From the NCBI RefSeq assembly GCF_003032475.1, contig NZ_CP028369.1, forward strand, positions 4,588,001 through 4,652,000: DNA of 64,000 nt, given 5' to 3'. Below, piece after piece: positions 33,034-41,690 of this stretch. This DNA comes from Streptomyces sp. P3 (GTDB taxonomy: Bacteria; Actinomycetota; Actinomycetes; Streptomycetales; Streptomycetaceae). Made by a program: the position numbers and the translations under genes. Each line of letters begins with the position of its first letter. Position 1 is the stretch's first letter. The notes beneath the pieces were generated by a model. It was not told the DNA's origin. It made no database searches and was given only the letters and a program-made list of their open reading frames with translations.

Positions 33034-33052
33034 AAACTAGCAGTGCTAATTT
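33034..33052. promoter_or_regulatory. Operator AAACTAGC-AGT-GCTAATTT (copy 2)
   Basis: A 19-bp palindrome with 15 of 16 arm positions matching AAACTAGC-N3-GCTAGTTT. It lies in the divergent promoter between tetR and the acyl-CoA dehydrogenase gene. It shares both outer AAACTA/TTT blocks and the inner GCTA with copy 1 at 28643-28661. Confidence 0.78.
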
Positions 33053-33161
33053 AAATTCCGACTTCCCGAGCCGGCATCCCCGGTCGATCTTCCGGGTCGC
33101 CTTCCGGTCCGGCGTCCGGGTCGACCTTCCGGGTCCGGCTTCTCTTCAGTGAGGTGATCTC

Positions 33162-34316
33162 GTGGTGAACCTGGGGCTCAGCGAGGAGCAGACGGCCGTC
33201 CGGCGGCTCGCCAAGGAGTTCGTGGACCGTGAGATCGCTCCGCATGTCGTCGCCTGGGACCGGGCCGAGGAGGTCGACCGGTCCGTCGTGAAGAAGCTCG
33301 GCGAGGTCGGCTTCCTCGGGCTGACCGTCGACGAGGAGTACGGCGGCTCCGGCGGCGACCACCTCTCCTACTGCCTGGTCACGGAGGAGCTGGGCCGCGG
33401 GGACTCGTCCGTGCGCGGCATCGTGTCCGTCTCCCTCGGCCTGGTCGCCAAGTCGGTCGCGGCCTGGGGGAGCGAGGAACAGAAGCGCCGCTGGCTGCCC
33501 GGACTGACGTCGGGGGCGTACGTCGGCTGCTTCGGCCTCACCGAGCCCGGCACCGGCTCGGACGCGGGCAACCTCACCACCCGCGCGGTCCGTGACGGCG
33601 ACTCGTACGTGATCAACGGCGCCAAGACCTTCATCACCAACGGCACCTGGGCCGACGTCGTCCTGCTCTTCGCCCGCTCGACCGACGCGCCCGGACACAA
33701 GGGCGTCTCCGCGTTCCTCGTCCCCACGGACACTACCGGTCTCGGTCGCCGCACCATTCACGGCAAGCTCGGCCTGCGCGGGCAGGCGACCGCCGAACTG
33801 GTCCTCAGCGACGTCCGGGTGCCCGCCTCCGCGATGCTGGCACCCGAGGGCAGGGGCTTCTCCGTCGCGATGTCGGCGCTGGCCAAGGGCCGGATGTCGG
33901 TGGCGGCGGGCTGTGTCGGCATCGCACAGGCCGCCCTGGACGCGGCGGTGCGGTACGCCGGCGAGCGCGAGCAGTTCGGCAAGAGCATCGCCCACCACCA
34001 GCTCGTCCAGGAGCTGATCAGCGACATCGCGGTCGACGTGGACGCGGCCCGGCTGCTGACCTGGCGGGTCGCCGACCTGATCGACCGGGGCCTCCCCTTC
34101 GCCACCGAGTCCTCCAAGGCCAAGCTCTTCGCCTCGGAGGCCGCCGTGCGCGCCGCCAACAACGCCCTCCAGGTCTTCGGCGGCTACGGCTACATCGACG
34201 AGTACCCGGCCGGCAAACTGCTGCGCGACGCCCGCGTGATGACGCTCTACGAGGGCACCAGCCAGATACAGAAACTGCTGATCGGACGGGCCCTGACGGG
34301 GGTCTCGGCGTTCTGA
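33162..34316 (+). CDS. Acyl-CoA dehydrogenase
   Basis: A 384-residue FAD enzyme that introduces the alpha-beta double bond into an acyl-CoA. Marks are YGGSGGDHLSYCLVTEELGRGDSSVRG, FGLTEPGTGSDAGN (flavin-binding), INGAKTFITNGTWAD, and the C-terminal VFGGYGYIDEYPAGKLLRDARVMTLYEGTSQIQK, where the Glu of YEGTSQIQ is the family catalytic base. Size and motifs suggest a short- or branched-chain substrate. Start GTG 33162 (or 33165) follows GAGGTGA. It is divergent from tetR and carries the shared operator. Confidence 0.93.
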   Translation: MVNLGLSEEQTAVRRLAKEFVDREIAPHVVAWDRAEEVDRSVVKKLGEVGFLGLTVDEEYGGSGGDHLSYCLVTEELGRGDSSVRGIVSVSLGLVAKSVAAWGSEEQKRRWLPGLTSGAYVGCFGLTEPGTGSDAGNLTTRAVRDGDSYVINGAKTFITNGTWADVVLLFARSTDAPGHKGVSAFLVPTDTTGLGRRTIHGKLGLRGQATAELVLSDVRVPASAMLAPEGRGFSVAMSALAKGRMSVAAGCVGIAQAALDAAVRYAGEREQFGKSIAHHQLVQELISDIAVDVDAARLLTWRVADLIDRGLPFATESSKAKLFASEAAVRAANNALQVFGGYGYIDEYPAGKLLRDARVMTLYEGTSQIQKLLIGRALTGVSAF

Positions 34317-34375
34317 GTACGTTCTGAGTACGCGGACGGATGCGGTGCGTGTCCTGCCCGCGCGACGCTGTGGCC

Positions 34376-34618
34376 ATGAGTGAGACACCGGTCAAGCAGA
34401 ACACCGCCGCCTTCTACGGCCAGGCGGTCGCGTCCTTCGCCGTGGCCATGGCGGCGACCGCCATCGGCATCTTCAAGCTGAACGCCGACGCCTGGGTGCG
34501 CGCCTTCCTCGCGATCGCCGTCCTCTATCTCGTCACGTCGGCCTTCACCCTGGCCAAGGTGATCCGGGACAAGCAGGACGCCGCGGCCCGGGTGTACAGC
34601 CCCTTCGAGAAGCTCTGA
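34376..34618 (+). CDS. YiaA/YiaB-family inner membrane protein
   Basis: An 80-residue protein with two membrane helices (FYGQAVASFAVAMAATAIGIF and RAFLAIAVLYLVTSAFTLAKVI) separated by the short turn KLNADAWV, and a basic/acidic end VIRDKQDAAARVYSPFEKL. This is the compact YiaAB two-helix domain; its function is unknown. ATG 34376 begins MSETPVKQN. It lies 60 bp after the acyl-CoA dehydrogenase on the same strand. Confidence 0.85.
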   Translation: MSETPVKQNTAAFYGQAVASFAVAMAATAIGIFKLNADAWVRAFLAIAVLYLVTSAFTLAKVIRDKQDAAARVYSPFEKL

Positions 34619-34627
34619 GCGGGCACT

Positions 34628-34641
34628 CTAAGCGAGCGCTC
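34628..34641. promoter_or_regulatory. TetR-type palindrome TAAGCG-AG-CGCTCA
   Basis: Arms TAAGCG and CGCTCA match at five of six positions, 49 bp before the tetR ATG at 34690. The design (TNAGC-N4-GCTNA) is the same as the perfect palindrome in front of the MaoC gene at 35921-35936, suggesting one repressor controls both. Confidence 0.5.
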
Positions 34642-34689
34642 ACCTTCGGCGGTATGGTGTAGCTCCTGTACCGAGAGAGGCGACGAGCG

Positions 34690-35316
34690 ATGACTACGGC
34701 GGAGGAGACGGCCGGCGGCGAGATCGAGCCCTGGGACGAGGTCACCCCTGACGCGGCCCGGCGACTCCTCGTCGCCGCCGTGGAGGCCTTCGCGGAGCGC
34801 GGCTACCACGCGACGACCACCCGGGACATCGCGGGCCGCGCGGGCATGAGCCCGGCCGCCCTCTACATCCACTACAAGACCAAGGAAGAGCTGCTGCACC
34901 GCATCAGCCGGATCGGTCACGACCGTGCGCTGAACATCCTGCGCACGGCGGCCGCCGCCGAGGGCAGCGCCACCGAGCGTCTCGCCGAGGCCGTCAGCTC
35001 CTTCGTCCGCTGGCACGCCGGGCGGCGCACCACGGCACGGGTCGTGCAGTACGAGCTGGACGCCCTCGGCCCGGACGCCCGCGCGGAGATCCTGGGCCTG
35101 CGACGCAAGGTCGACGCCGAGGTCCGCGGGATCATCGAGGACGGCGTGGCGAGCGGCGAGTTCTCCGTGCCGGACGTGCACGGCACCACCCTCGCCGTGC
35201 TGTCCCTCTGTATCGACGTGGCCCGCTGGTTCAACGTCGGCGGGCCGCGCACCCCCGACGAGGTCGGCGAGTTGTACGCCGACCTCGTGCTGCGGATGGT
35301 CGGCGCGGCGAAGTAG
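34690..35316 (+). CDS. TetR-family regulator
   Basis: A 208-residue repressor. The HTH is at about 23-70: RRLLVAAVEAFAERGYHATTTRDIAGRAGMSPAALYIHYKTKEELLHRIS. The C-terminal domain has VVQYELDALGPDARAEILGLRRKVDAEV, as in regulators of acyl-CoA metabolism. It converges on the MaoC gene. Palindromes at 34628-34641 and 35921-35936 are probable operators, giving autoregulation and control of maoC. By gene order it may correspond to S. coelicolor SCO1699 (recalled). Confidence 0.9.
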   Translation: MTTAEETAGGEIEPWDEVTPDAARRLLVAAVEAFAERGYHATTTRDIAGRAGMSPAALYIHYKTKEELLHRISRIGHDRALNILRTAAAAEGSATERLAEAVSSFVRWHAGRRTTARVVQYELDALGPDARAEILGLRRKVDAEVRGIIEDGVASGEFSVPDVHGTTLAVLSLCIDVARWFNVGGPRTPDEVGELYADLVLRMVGAAK

Positions 35317-35355
35317 CCGCGCCGGCGTCCCGCGGGCGCCGGGCCTCCCGGGCGG

Positions 35356-35395
35356 GCCTCCGAGGCGCAGACGTCGGACGTCAGGCGTCGGAGGC
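35356..35395. terminator. Terminator-like inverted repeat between tetR and maoC
   Basis: GCCTCCGA (35356-35363) pairs with TCGGAGGC (35388-35395), with internal self-complementary GACGTC-type sequence in the loop. It sits in the 92-bp convergent gap. Confidence 0.5.
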
Positions 35396-35408
35396 GGGAC
35401 GGCGGGCC

Positions 35409-35870
35409 TCAGAGGTAGTAGCGGGCCACCGACTCCGCGACGCAGACGGGCTTGTCGCCGCCGTCGCGCTCCACGGTGAACGCGACGCTGACCTGAACTC
35501 CGCCGGTGACGTCCTCGACACCGGTGATCGTCGCGGTGGCGCGCACACGCGAGCCGACGGGCACCGGGGCGGGGAAACGCACCTTGTTCGTCCCGTAGTT
35601 GACGCCCATCTTCACGTTCTCGACCGTGATCAGCTGCGGTCCGAAGAGCGGCAGCAGCGACAGGGTGAGGTAACCGTGCGCGATGGTCGTGCCGAACGGA
35701 CCGGCGGCGGCCTTCTCCGGGTCCACGTGGATCCACTGGTGGTCGCCGGTGGCCTCCGCGAAGAGGTCGATGCGCTTCTGGTCCACCTCCAGCCAGTCGG
35801 TGTACCCCAGCTGCTCGCCCACCGCCGCCCTCAGCTCGTCGGCGGACGTGAAGATCCTCGGCTCTGCCAT
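35409..35870 (-). CDS. MaoC-family (R)-hydratase
   Basis: A 153-residue single-hot-dog enoyl-CoA hydratase-like enzyme. The hydratase 2 motif is complete: [40 protein letters not shown], containing the Asp/His pair (GDHQWIH). MaoC proteins hydrate enoyl-CoA to (R)-3-hydroxyacyl-CoA, or act in aldehyde and polyketide-linked pathways. The ATG follows GAGAGGG. A perfect palindrome lies 51 bp upstream. It is convergent with a TetR gene and divergent from soxR. Confidence 0.92.
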   Translation of the reverse strand: MAEPRIFTSADELRAAVGEQLGYTDWLEVDQKRIDLFAEATGDHQWIHVDPEKAAAGPFGTTIAHGYLTLSLLPLFGPQLITVENVKMGVNYGTNKVRFPAPVPVGSRVRATATITGVEDVTGGVQVSVAFTVERDGGDKPVCVAESVARYYL

Positions 35871-35920
35871 GTCTGCGGCCCTCTCGCGTCACTGGATACC
35901 CATGCCACCGCGCCATGGGT

Positions 35921-35936
35921 CTAAGCAACTGCTTAG
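35921..35936. promoter_or_regulatory. Perfect palindrome CTAAGCA-AC-TGCTTAG
   Basis: A 16-bp perfect inverted repeat with 7-bp arms in the divergent maoC/soxR region, 51 bp from the maoC start and 66 bp from the soxR start. It matches the design of TetR operators at acyl-CoA genes and is related to the weaker site at 34628-34641. Confidence 0.75.
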
Positions 35937-36001
35937 CATGCTCGGCTGGCGGGCCGATGTCAACGGACCCGGGGCCGATACGGGTGGGTAGGCTTCGAGG
36001 G

Positions 36002-36490
36002 GTGCCTCAGATTCCCGAGAAGATCCACGAGCTCACCGTGGGCCAGCTCGCCGCCCGCAGCGGCGCCGCCGTCTCAGCCCTGCACTTCTACGAGTCCAGG
36101 GGCCTGATCAGCAGTCGCCGCACCTCGGGCAACCAGCGCCGCTACCACCGTGACACGCTGCGCCGCGTCGCCTTCGTCCGTGCCGCGCAACGGGTCGGCA
36201 TCCCCCTGGCCACGATCCGGGAGGCCCTCGCCGGACTCCCGGAGGAGCGCACCCCGACCCGTGAGGACTGGGCCGCACTGTCGCAGGCGTGGCGAGTGGA
36301 GCTGGACGAGCGGATCATGCAGCTCAACCGGCTCCGCGACCACCTCACCGACTGCATCGGCTGCGGCTGCCTGTCCCTCGCCACCTGCGTCCTGTCCAAC
36401 CCGGACGACATCCTGGGCGACCGGCTGGCCGGCTCGCGTCTGCTGGCCGAGCGACGCGAGGGAGACGGCAGGGGCCCGGGACAGGGCTGA
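36002..36490 (+). CDS. soxR: Redox-sensing regulator SoxR
   Basis: A 162-residue MerR-family regulator. The N-terminal HTH reads [39 protein letters not shown] dimerisation helix follows. The [2Fe-2S] site is complete as C118-x2-C121-x-C123-x5-C129 ([12 protein letters not shown]), diagnostic of SoxR. In Streptomyces SoxR responds to redox-active pigments rather than general superoxide and controls a small regulon. The GTG at 36002 is likely leaderless, as GAGGG abuts it; GTG 35984 is an alternative. By sequence type and order it corresponds to S. coelicolor SCO1697 (recalled). No SoxR box was found in the window by eye. Confidence 0.94.
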   Translation: MPQIPEKIHELTVGQLAARSGAAVSALHFYESRGLISSRRTSGNQRRYHRDTLRRVAFVRAAQRVGIPLATIREALAGLPEERTPTREDWAALSQAWRVELDERIMQLNRLRDHLTDCIGCGCLSLATCVLSNPDDILGDRLAGSRLLAERREGDGRGPGQG

Positions 36491-36685
36491 CGCGACGGCC
36501 GGCCGCTCCCGCACCGGGACTGGGGGCCGGCGCGCGACACGCGAGGCCGGCGCGGGCCGTACGGCCGCCGCCCCGGCGCGCTGCCCCGAGATGCACGCCG
36601 TCTCCGGGTGCACGCCGCCCCGGGGCGCACGCTTCCCCGGGCGCGTGCCGCCCTCAGCCTCGCACTGCCCCCGCCCCGCCCTCGG

Positions 36686-37753
36686 CTACTCGTACTCCGT
36701 ACCGCCCTTCCGGGTCAGGTAGGCCCCGCTCACCGCCTTGGCGATGGCCCGGCCTCCGGTCACCGGGCTGTACCGCTCGACGGCCGGACGGATCACCACG
36801 CCCTCGCGCAGATGCAGCTCGCGTCCGGAGACCGTCTCGCGGCCGGAGGCGATCTCCAGCACCCGCGCGCTGTCGTAGGGGCCCTCGAACAGGCGGGGGA
36901 CCAGCGGCAGTTCGCCGCCCAGCAGCTGCTCCGCGTCCAGCCAGCGGACGGTGCCGTCGATCTCCGCGCTGACGTCGAACACGGCGTATCCGAGGGTCTC
37001 GCGCCGGCCGTCGGCGCCGTACGTCAGATCCTGCACGCCCGCGCCGTACACCTCGCCGAAGATGCCGACCCGGCGTGCGCCCAGCCGCTCGGCGAGCCGG
37101 GCGGCCGCCTCGGCGACGCCGTGCCCGCGTACGGCACGCCAGTACAGGTTGCGCGGGTCCTCCGTGAGGGCGAGGGACTTCGCGCCGAAGCCCTTCGAGG
37201 ACACGAACACCCGCTCCTCGCCGGCGACGTAGGTGAGCAGGCACGCCGATCCGTGCAGCTTCTCGGTCAGCACCACCGGCTCGCCCGGTTCGAAGATGCC
37301 GGGATAGCGCTGGATGTTCTCGATGTCGACCCACGGCAGCAGCTCCGGGGCCGCTTCGACGTCCCCGTTCATGGTCGGCGGGATCGGCGGCGCCCACTTG
37401 ACGATGCCCAGCCGCTCCGCGAAGTCGACGCCGTCCGCCGCGGCCCGCGCCAGATCGACGTCGGCCAGCGCCCTCGGCCGGCACACGATGCCCTGTGACA
37501 GCTCGCCCCGCAGCCGCACCGCCTTGACCCGGTCCGACCTGCTGCCCGCCAGCCGCCCGGTCAGTCCCAGCTCCTCGACCAGATCGAGAGGGAGCACGGA
37601 CTGTTCGGGGATGTAGAGCGCGGCCTCCCCGGTGCGGTACGCCCCCTTGGCGACGACGGCCCGGTACAGGCCGACCTGGGCCAGTTCGAGGGCGTCGGCG
37701 TCGGGGTGTTCGTGGACGGTCAGCACTTCGGCGGTGACGCGCAGCGTCGACAT
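36686..37753 (-). CDS. ATP-dependent RNA ligase, Rnl5 (DraRnl) type
   Basis: A 355-residue nucleotidyltransferase. The N-terminal ~140 residues form an OB-like domain (MSTLRVTAEVLTVHEHPDADALELAQVG), and the adenylation domain follows with motif I EKLHGS (Lys165), motif III-like VGIFGEVYG, motif IV EGVVIRP and motif V AIAKAVSGAYL. The domain order, length and the Lys165 numbering match what I recall of the Deinococcus nick-sealing RNA ligase. Such enzymes seal 3'-OH/5'-PO4 nicks with an RNA 3' end in duplexes. The ATG follows AAGGAG. The biological role in Streptomyces is unknown; no toxin or end-healing enzyme is adjacent. Confidence 0.88.
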   Translation of the reverse strand: MSTLRVTAEVLTVHEHPDADALELAQVGLYRAVVAKGAYRTGEAALYIPEQSVLPLDLVEELGLTGRLAGSRSDRVKAVRLRGELSQGIVCRPRALADVDLARAAADGVDFAERLGIVKWAPPIPPTMNGDVEAAPELLPWVDIENIQRYPGIFEPGEPVVLTEKLHGSACLLTYVAGEERVFVSSKGFGAKSLALTEDPRNLYWRAVRGHGVAEAAARLAERLGARRVGIFGEVYGAGVQDLTYGADGRRETLGYAVFDVSAEIDGTVRWLDAEQLLGGELPLVPRLFEGPYDSARVLEIASGRETVSGRELHLREGVVIRPAVERYSPVTGGRAIAKAVSGAYLTRKGGTEYE

Positions 37754-38067
37754 CAGGGCTCCTTCAAGTCCTCGGGCGGGTGGCTCGGTTGGGTTTCATC
37801 CCCCCAACCCTCCCCGCCGGAAAAACGGTGGAGCGACCGTATTGGCGGCTGGTACCTTCCGGTCCCTTCCGCCCGTTCGAGAGGTGTCCGCCCGTTCGGG
37901 ACGTGCGGGAACGGCGCGTCGGCAACCGGCCGGGCGTCGCCCGGCCCGGGGCGGGCCGGTGTGAAACAGGGGTGCGGCATCCCCGGCGCACCCCCGCGTC
38001 GTCCTCGCGGGCCGGTTCTTGAGGGCTGCCGGCCTCGCGCGGAGCTCGGGCCGGCGTCAGGCGGGCG
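37754..38067. other. Intergenic region upstream of the RNA ligase gene
   Basis: No gene recognised in 314 bp. Just upstream of the ligase start, GGTTGGG (37787-37793) and CCCAACC (37803-37809) form a 7-bp hairpin with a 9-nt loop, in the promoter or 5' leader. The rest is GC-rich without clear signals. Confidence 0.5.
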
Positions 38068-38670
38068 TCAGGCCGACACCAGCAGCCGTCCTCGCCGGGC
38101 GTGCGCCAGCGCCTCGGGTGTGAGCACGGGGCGCGGGACGAGGATCCCGCAGTCGGCGCAGACCGGCCCCGACGACGGTTCGTGGTCCAGTTCGTACTTC
38201 CAGGGCAGCCGTTCGCCGCCGCACACCGGGCAACCGGAGCCCGGCGCGCGCTCCAGCGCGGCGATCAGTTTGCGCAGCACGTCCGCCAGCGGCTCACGGG
38301 GATGGAGCCGCGGGTCGTCGCACCAGGCGACGCCGAACCCGCCCCAGGTCAGGCGGTGCCAGTCGTCCACACTCCCGGGCCGGCGCAGCCCGTCGTGCTT
38401 CTCCTTCTTGCGGCGTTCGGCGAACTCCCCCTCGTAGGTCAGCCACACCGCCCGCGCCGCCTCCAGCTCGTCCAACGCGGCCACGAGCCGCGCCGGGTCG
38501 GGGGAGCGGTCCTCCGGGCCGAACCCGGCCCGGGAGCACAGATGGTCCCAGGTCGCCCGGTGCCCGTAGGGGGCGAACCGCTCAAGGCACTTACGCAGCG
38601 AATACCGCCGCAGCGCCAGATCGCACCGCGGGTCTCGCACCTGTCTCGCCAGACTCCGGAAACCGGCCAT
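38068..38670 (-). CDS. Hypothetical protein with paired CxxC zinc-ribbon-like motifs
   Basis: A 200-residue protein I do not recognise as a named family, though it looks conserved in Streptomyces. The N-terminal part is helical and basic (RDPRCDLALRRYSLRKCLERFAPYGHR). Residues about 148-178 carry two CxxC knuckles (CPVCGG and CADCG) separated by 24 residues, likely binding one zinc. The ending is LTPEALAHARRGRLLVSA. GGAGGTG lies about 8 nt before the ATG, supporting the start. A nucleic-acid-binding role is possible but unproven. Confidence 0.75.
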   Translation of the reverse strand: MAGFRSLARQVRDPRCDLALRRYSLRKCLERFAPYGHRATWDHLCSRAGFGPEDRSPDPARLVAALDELEAARAVWLTYEGEFAERRKKEKHDGLRRPGSVDDWHRLTWGGFGVAWCDDPRLHPREPLADVLRKLIAALERAPGSGCPVCGGERLPWKYELDHEPSSGPVCADCGILVPRPVLTPEALAHARRGRLLVSA

Positions 38671-38878
38671 CGCCTTGCACCTCCGTCACATCTGCACCTG
38701 AGCTTCGGTCACTTCGGCGTCGTCGCACGGACGTCGTCGAATAGACGTATCGACAAGCGATTCGGCTCCATCCGATGTCCGACGACCTCCACGAGCCGAA
38801 AACTTGACGCATGTTCATCTTCAATCCCGGGGATACCGGCGGTAACCTTTCGGCCACCCCCGTCGCTAGGAGCAGCCG

Positions 38879-41668
38879 ATGCCTCGGCGAACCCCCCGCA
38901 ACTCTCTCGACAGACTGAGAACTCCCGGCAGATTCCCCGGGTTCCTGAAGACCGCTTCCATATGCGCTCTCATCGCCGGTCTTTTGTCGCCTCTTTCCCA
39001 AGTGGCGGCAGCGGCCGAGGGCACGGCCGCGAACGACTACTGCGGCGGACAGTGCTCCGACATCCTGCCGCCCGGCGAGAACGGCAACGCCACCCTGGCG
39101 CAGATCCTCCTCAACCAGGCGTTCGGCACCCAGCCCGAACACGCGGAGGACCAGCTCGGTCCCTACGCCAACCTCGCCAAGGGCTACCCCACCCTCACCA
39201 ACGCCACGATCAACACCTTCTTCAACGACGCCTCGTTCGGCGTCGCCGCCGACCAGGTCGCCTCGACCGTGAAGCCCGCGGGCCGCACGGACGTGACGAT
39301 CGTCCGCGACAAGAAGACGGGTGTGCCGCACATCACCGGTACCACCCGGTACGGAACCGAGTTCGGCGCCGGCTACGCGGCCGCCCAGGACCGGCTGTGG
39401 CTCATGGACGTCTTCCGTCACGTCGGGCGCGGCCAGCTGACCGCGTTCGCGGGCGGCGACCCCTCCAACCAGGGTCTCGAGCAGCAGTTCTGGCGCAATG
39501 CTCCGTACACCGAGGCAGACCTCCAGGCTCAGATCGACAACGCCGTCGCCACCAACGGCGCCCGCGGCCAGCAGGCACTCGCCGACGCCAACGCCTACCT
39601 GGCGGGTGTCAACGCCTACGTCGACGCCTCCGACAGCGGCCGCTACTTCCCCGGTGAATACGTCCTGACCGGGCACAAGGACTCAATCACCAACGCCGGC
39701 ACCATCGACCACTTCAAGATCACCGACCTGGTGGCGCTGGCCTCGGTCATCGGCGCGCTGTTCGGTTCGGGCGGCGGCGGCGAGGTCAACAACGCCGTCT
39801 CGCTGCTCGCCGCACAGGAGAAGTACGGCGTGGCGCAGGGCACCCAGGTCTGGGAGGCGTTCCGCGAACGCAACGATCCCGAGGCCGTCCTCACCGTCCA
39901 CAACGGCGAGAGCTTCCCCTACGGCGGCAAGCCCGCGACCCCCCAGGGCGAGGCGCTGCCCGACGCCGGTTCGGTGGCCTCGCAGCCGCTGGTCTACGAC
40001 GCCACGGGCACCGGCGCCGACGCGAGCGCGACCGCCGCCACCGCCACGGCGACCGCCGCAGCCGTCAGCTCGGCCAAGCGCGGTATGTCCAACGCCCTCG
40101 TGGTGAGCGGCAGGTCCACCGCGAGCGGCCACCCGATCGCCGTCTTCGGGCCGCAGACCGGCTACTTCGCCCCGCAGTTGCTCATGCTCCAGGAGATCCA
40201 GGGCCCGGGCATCAGCGCCCGCGGCGCCTCCTTCGCGGGCCTGAGCATGTACGTCGAACTCGGCCGCGGCCAGGACTACGCGTGGAGCGCCACGACGTCC
40301 GGCCAGGACATCATCGACTCCTACGCGGTCGAACTGTGCCAGGACGACTACCACTACCTGTACCACGGCGTGTGCACGGCCATGGACGTCGTCGAGCAGA
40401 AGAACGCCTGGAAGCCCACCACCGCCGACGGGACGGCCGCCGGTTCGTACACCATGCGCGTCTACCGCACGAAGTACGGGCCCGTGGAGTACCGGGCGAC
40501 GGTGGGCGGGAAGAAGGTCGCCTACACCACCCTGCGGTCGTCCTACATGCACGAGGCCGACTCGATCATCGGCTTCCAGATGCTGAACGACCCGGACTAC
40601 GTCAAGAGCCCGCAGACCTTCCAGGCCGCGGTGCAGCACATCAACTACACGTTCAACTGGTTCTACGCCGACTCCACGCACACCGCGTACTACAACAGCG
40701 GCGACAACCCGGTCCGCGCGAGCGGCGTCGACGCCGAGTTCCCGGTGTGGGCGCAGGCGGCCTACGAGTGGAAGAACTGGGTCCCGGCCACCAACACGGC
40801 CGAGTACACCCCGGCCTCGGCGCACCCCAACTCCGTCGACCAGGACTACTACATCTCCTGGAACAACAAGCAGGCCAAGGACTACACGACGGCCTCCTGG
40901 GGCGACGGGTCCGTGCACCGCGGCAACCTCCTCGAGGACCGGGTGAAGAAACTGGTCGCGGCCGGCGGCGTCACGCGCGCGTCGCTGACGAAGGCGATGG
41001 GGGAGGCGGCGCTCACCGACCTGCGCGCCGAGGACGTCCTGCCCGACCTGCTGAAGGTGATCAACAGCTCGACGGTCACCGACTCCACCGCGGCGGCCGC
41101 CGTGACCAAGCTGCAGACCTGGCTGACGGCCGGCGGCAGGCGCACGGAGACCGCGGCGGGCTCCAAGACGTACGCCGACGCCGACGCGATCCGCATCCTG
41201 GACGCGTGGTGGCCGCTGCTGGTCAAGGCCGAGTTCGAACCCGGTCTCGGCACGGCCCTCTACAACGCGTTCGGCGCCAACCTGCCCATCGACGAGGCCC
41301 CGTCGGCCGCCCACGGGCCGACCGGATCGCACGCCGGCAGCTCCTTCCAGTACGGCTGGTGGAGCTATGTCGACAAGGACGTCCGCGCCGTGCTCGGCGA
41401 GAGCGTGCAGGGCGGGCTGACGCAGAAGTACTGCGGCGGCGGCACCCTGAGCGGCTGCCGGGACGTCCTGATCAGCACCCTGAAGACGGCGGCCGGCAAG
41501 ACCGCGGCCCAGGTCTACCCGGCCGACAAGCTCTGCACGACCGCCGGCAACCAGTGGTGCGCCGACTCGATCGTGCAGCGCACCCTGGGCGGCATCAAGC
41601 ACGGCAACATCAGCTGGCAGAACCGGCCCACCTTCCAGCAGGTGGTGGAGTTCACCTCGCACCGGTGA
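38879..41668 (+). CDS. Secreted penicillin-acylase-family amidohydrolase
   Basis: A 929-residue Ntn-hydrolase precursor. Signal peptide about 1-46 (FLKTASICALIAGLL, then VAAAAEG). The alpha-chain part has DVTIVRDKKTGVPHITGTTRYGTEFGAGYAAAQDRLWLMDVFRHVGRGQL. A Gly/Ala/Thr-rich linker ends at KRGM, and the beta chain would start at Ser404 (SNALVVSG), the nucleophile after autocleavage. HPIAVFGPQTGYFAPQL follows as in the family. The substrate may be acyl-homoserine lactones, cyclic lipopeptides or beta-lactams; sequence does not decide. ATG 38879 has AGGAG at 6 nt. A secreted enzyme of this type often attacks competitors' signals or antibiotics. Confidence 0.92.
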   Translation: MPRRTPRNSLDRLRTPGRFPGFLKTASICALIAGLLSPLSQVAAAAEGTAANDYCGGQCSDILPPGENGNATLAQILLNQAFGTQPEHAEDQLGPYANLAKGYPTLTNATINTFFNDASFGVAADQVASTVKPAGRTDVTIVRDKKTGVPHITGTTRYGTEFGAGYAAAQDRLWLMDVFRHVGRGQLTAFAGGDPSNQGLEQQFWRNAPYTEADLQAQIDNAVATNGARGQQALADANAYLAGVNAYVDASDSGRYFPGEYVLTGHKDSITNAGTIDHFKITDLVALASVIGALFGSGGGGEVNNAVSLLAAQEKYGVAQGTQVWEAFRERNDPEAVLTVHNGESFPYGGKPATPQGEALPDAGSVASQPLVYDATGTGADASATAATATATAAAVSSAKRGMSNALVVSGRSTASGHPIAVFGPQTGYFAPQLLMLQEIQGPGISARGASFAGLSMYVELGRGQDYAWSATTSGQDIIDSYAVELCQDDYHYLYHGVCTAMDVVEQKNAWKPTTADGTAAGSYTMRVYRTKYGPVEYRATVGGKKVAYTTLRSSYMHEADSIIGFQMLNDPDYVKSPQTFQAAVQHINYTFNWFYADSTHTAYYNSGDNPVRASGVDAEFPVWAQAAYEWKNWVPATNTAEYTPASAHPNSVDQDYYISWNNKQAKDYTTASWGDGSVHRGNLLEDRVKKLVAAGGVTRASLTKAMGEAALTDLRAEDVLPDLLKVINSSTVTDSTAAAAVTKLQTWLTAGGRRTETAAGSKTYADADAIRILDAWWPLLVKAEFEPGLGTALYNAFGANLPIDEAPSAAHGPTGSHAGSSFQYGWWSYVDKDVRAVLGESVQGGLTQKYCGGGTLSGCRDVLISTLKTAAGKTAAQVYPADKLCTTAGNQWCADSIVQRTLGGIKHGNISWQNRPTFQQVVEFTSHR

Positions 41669-41690
41669 GGCCCTGAGGAACGGCGGCGGG

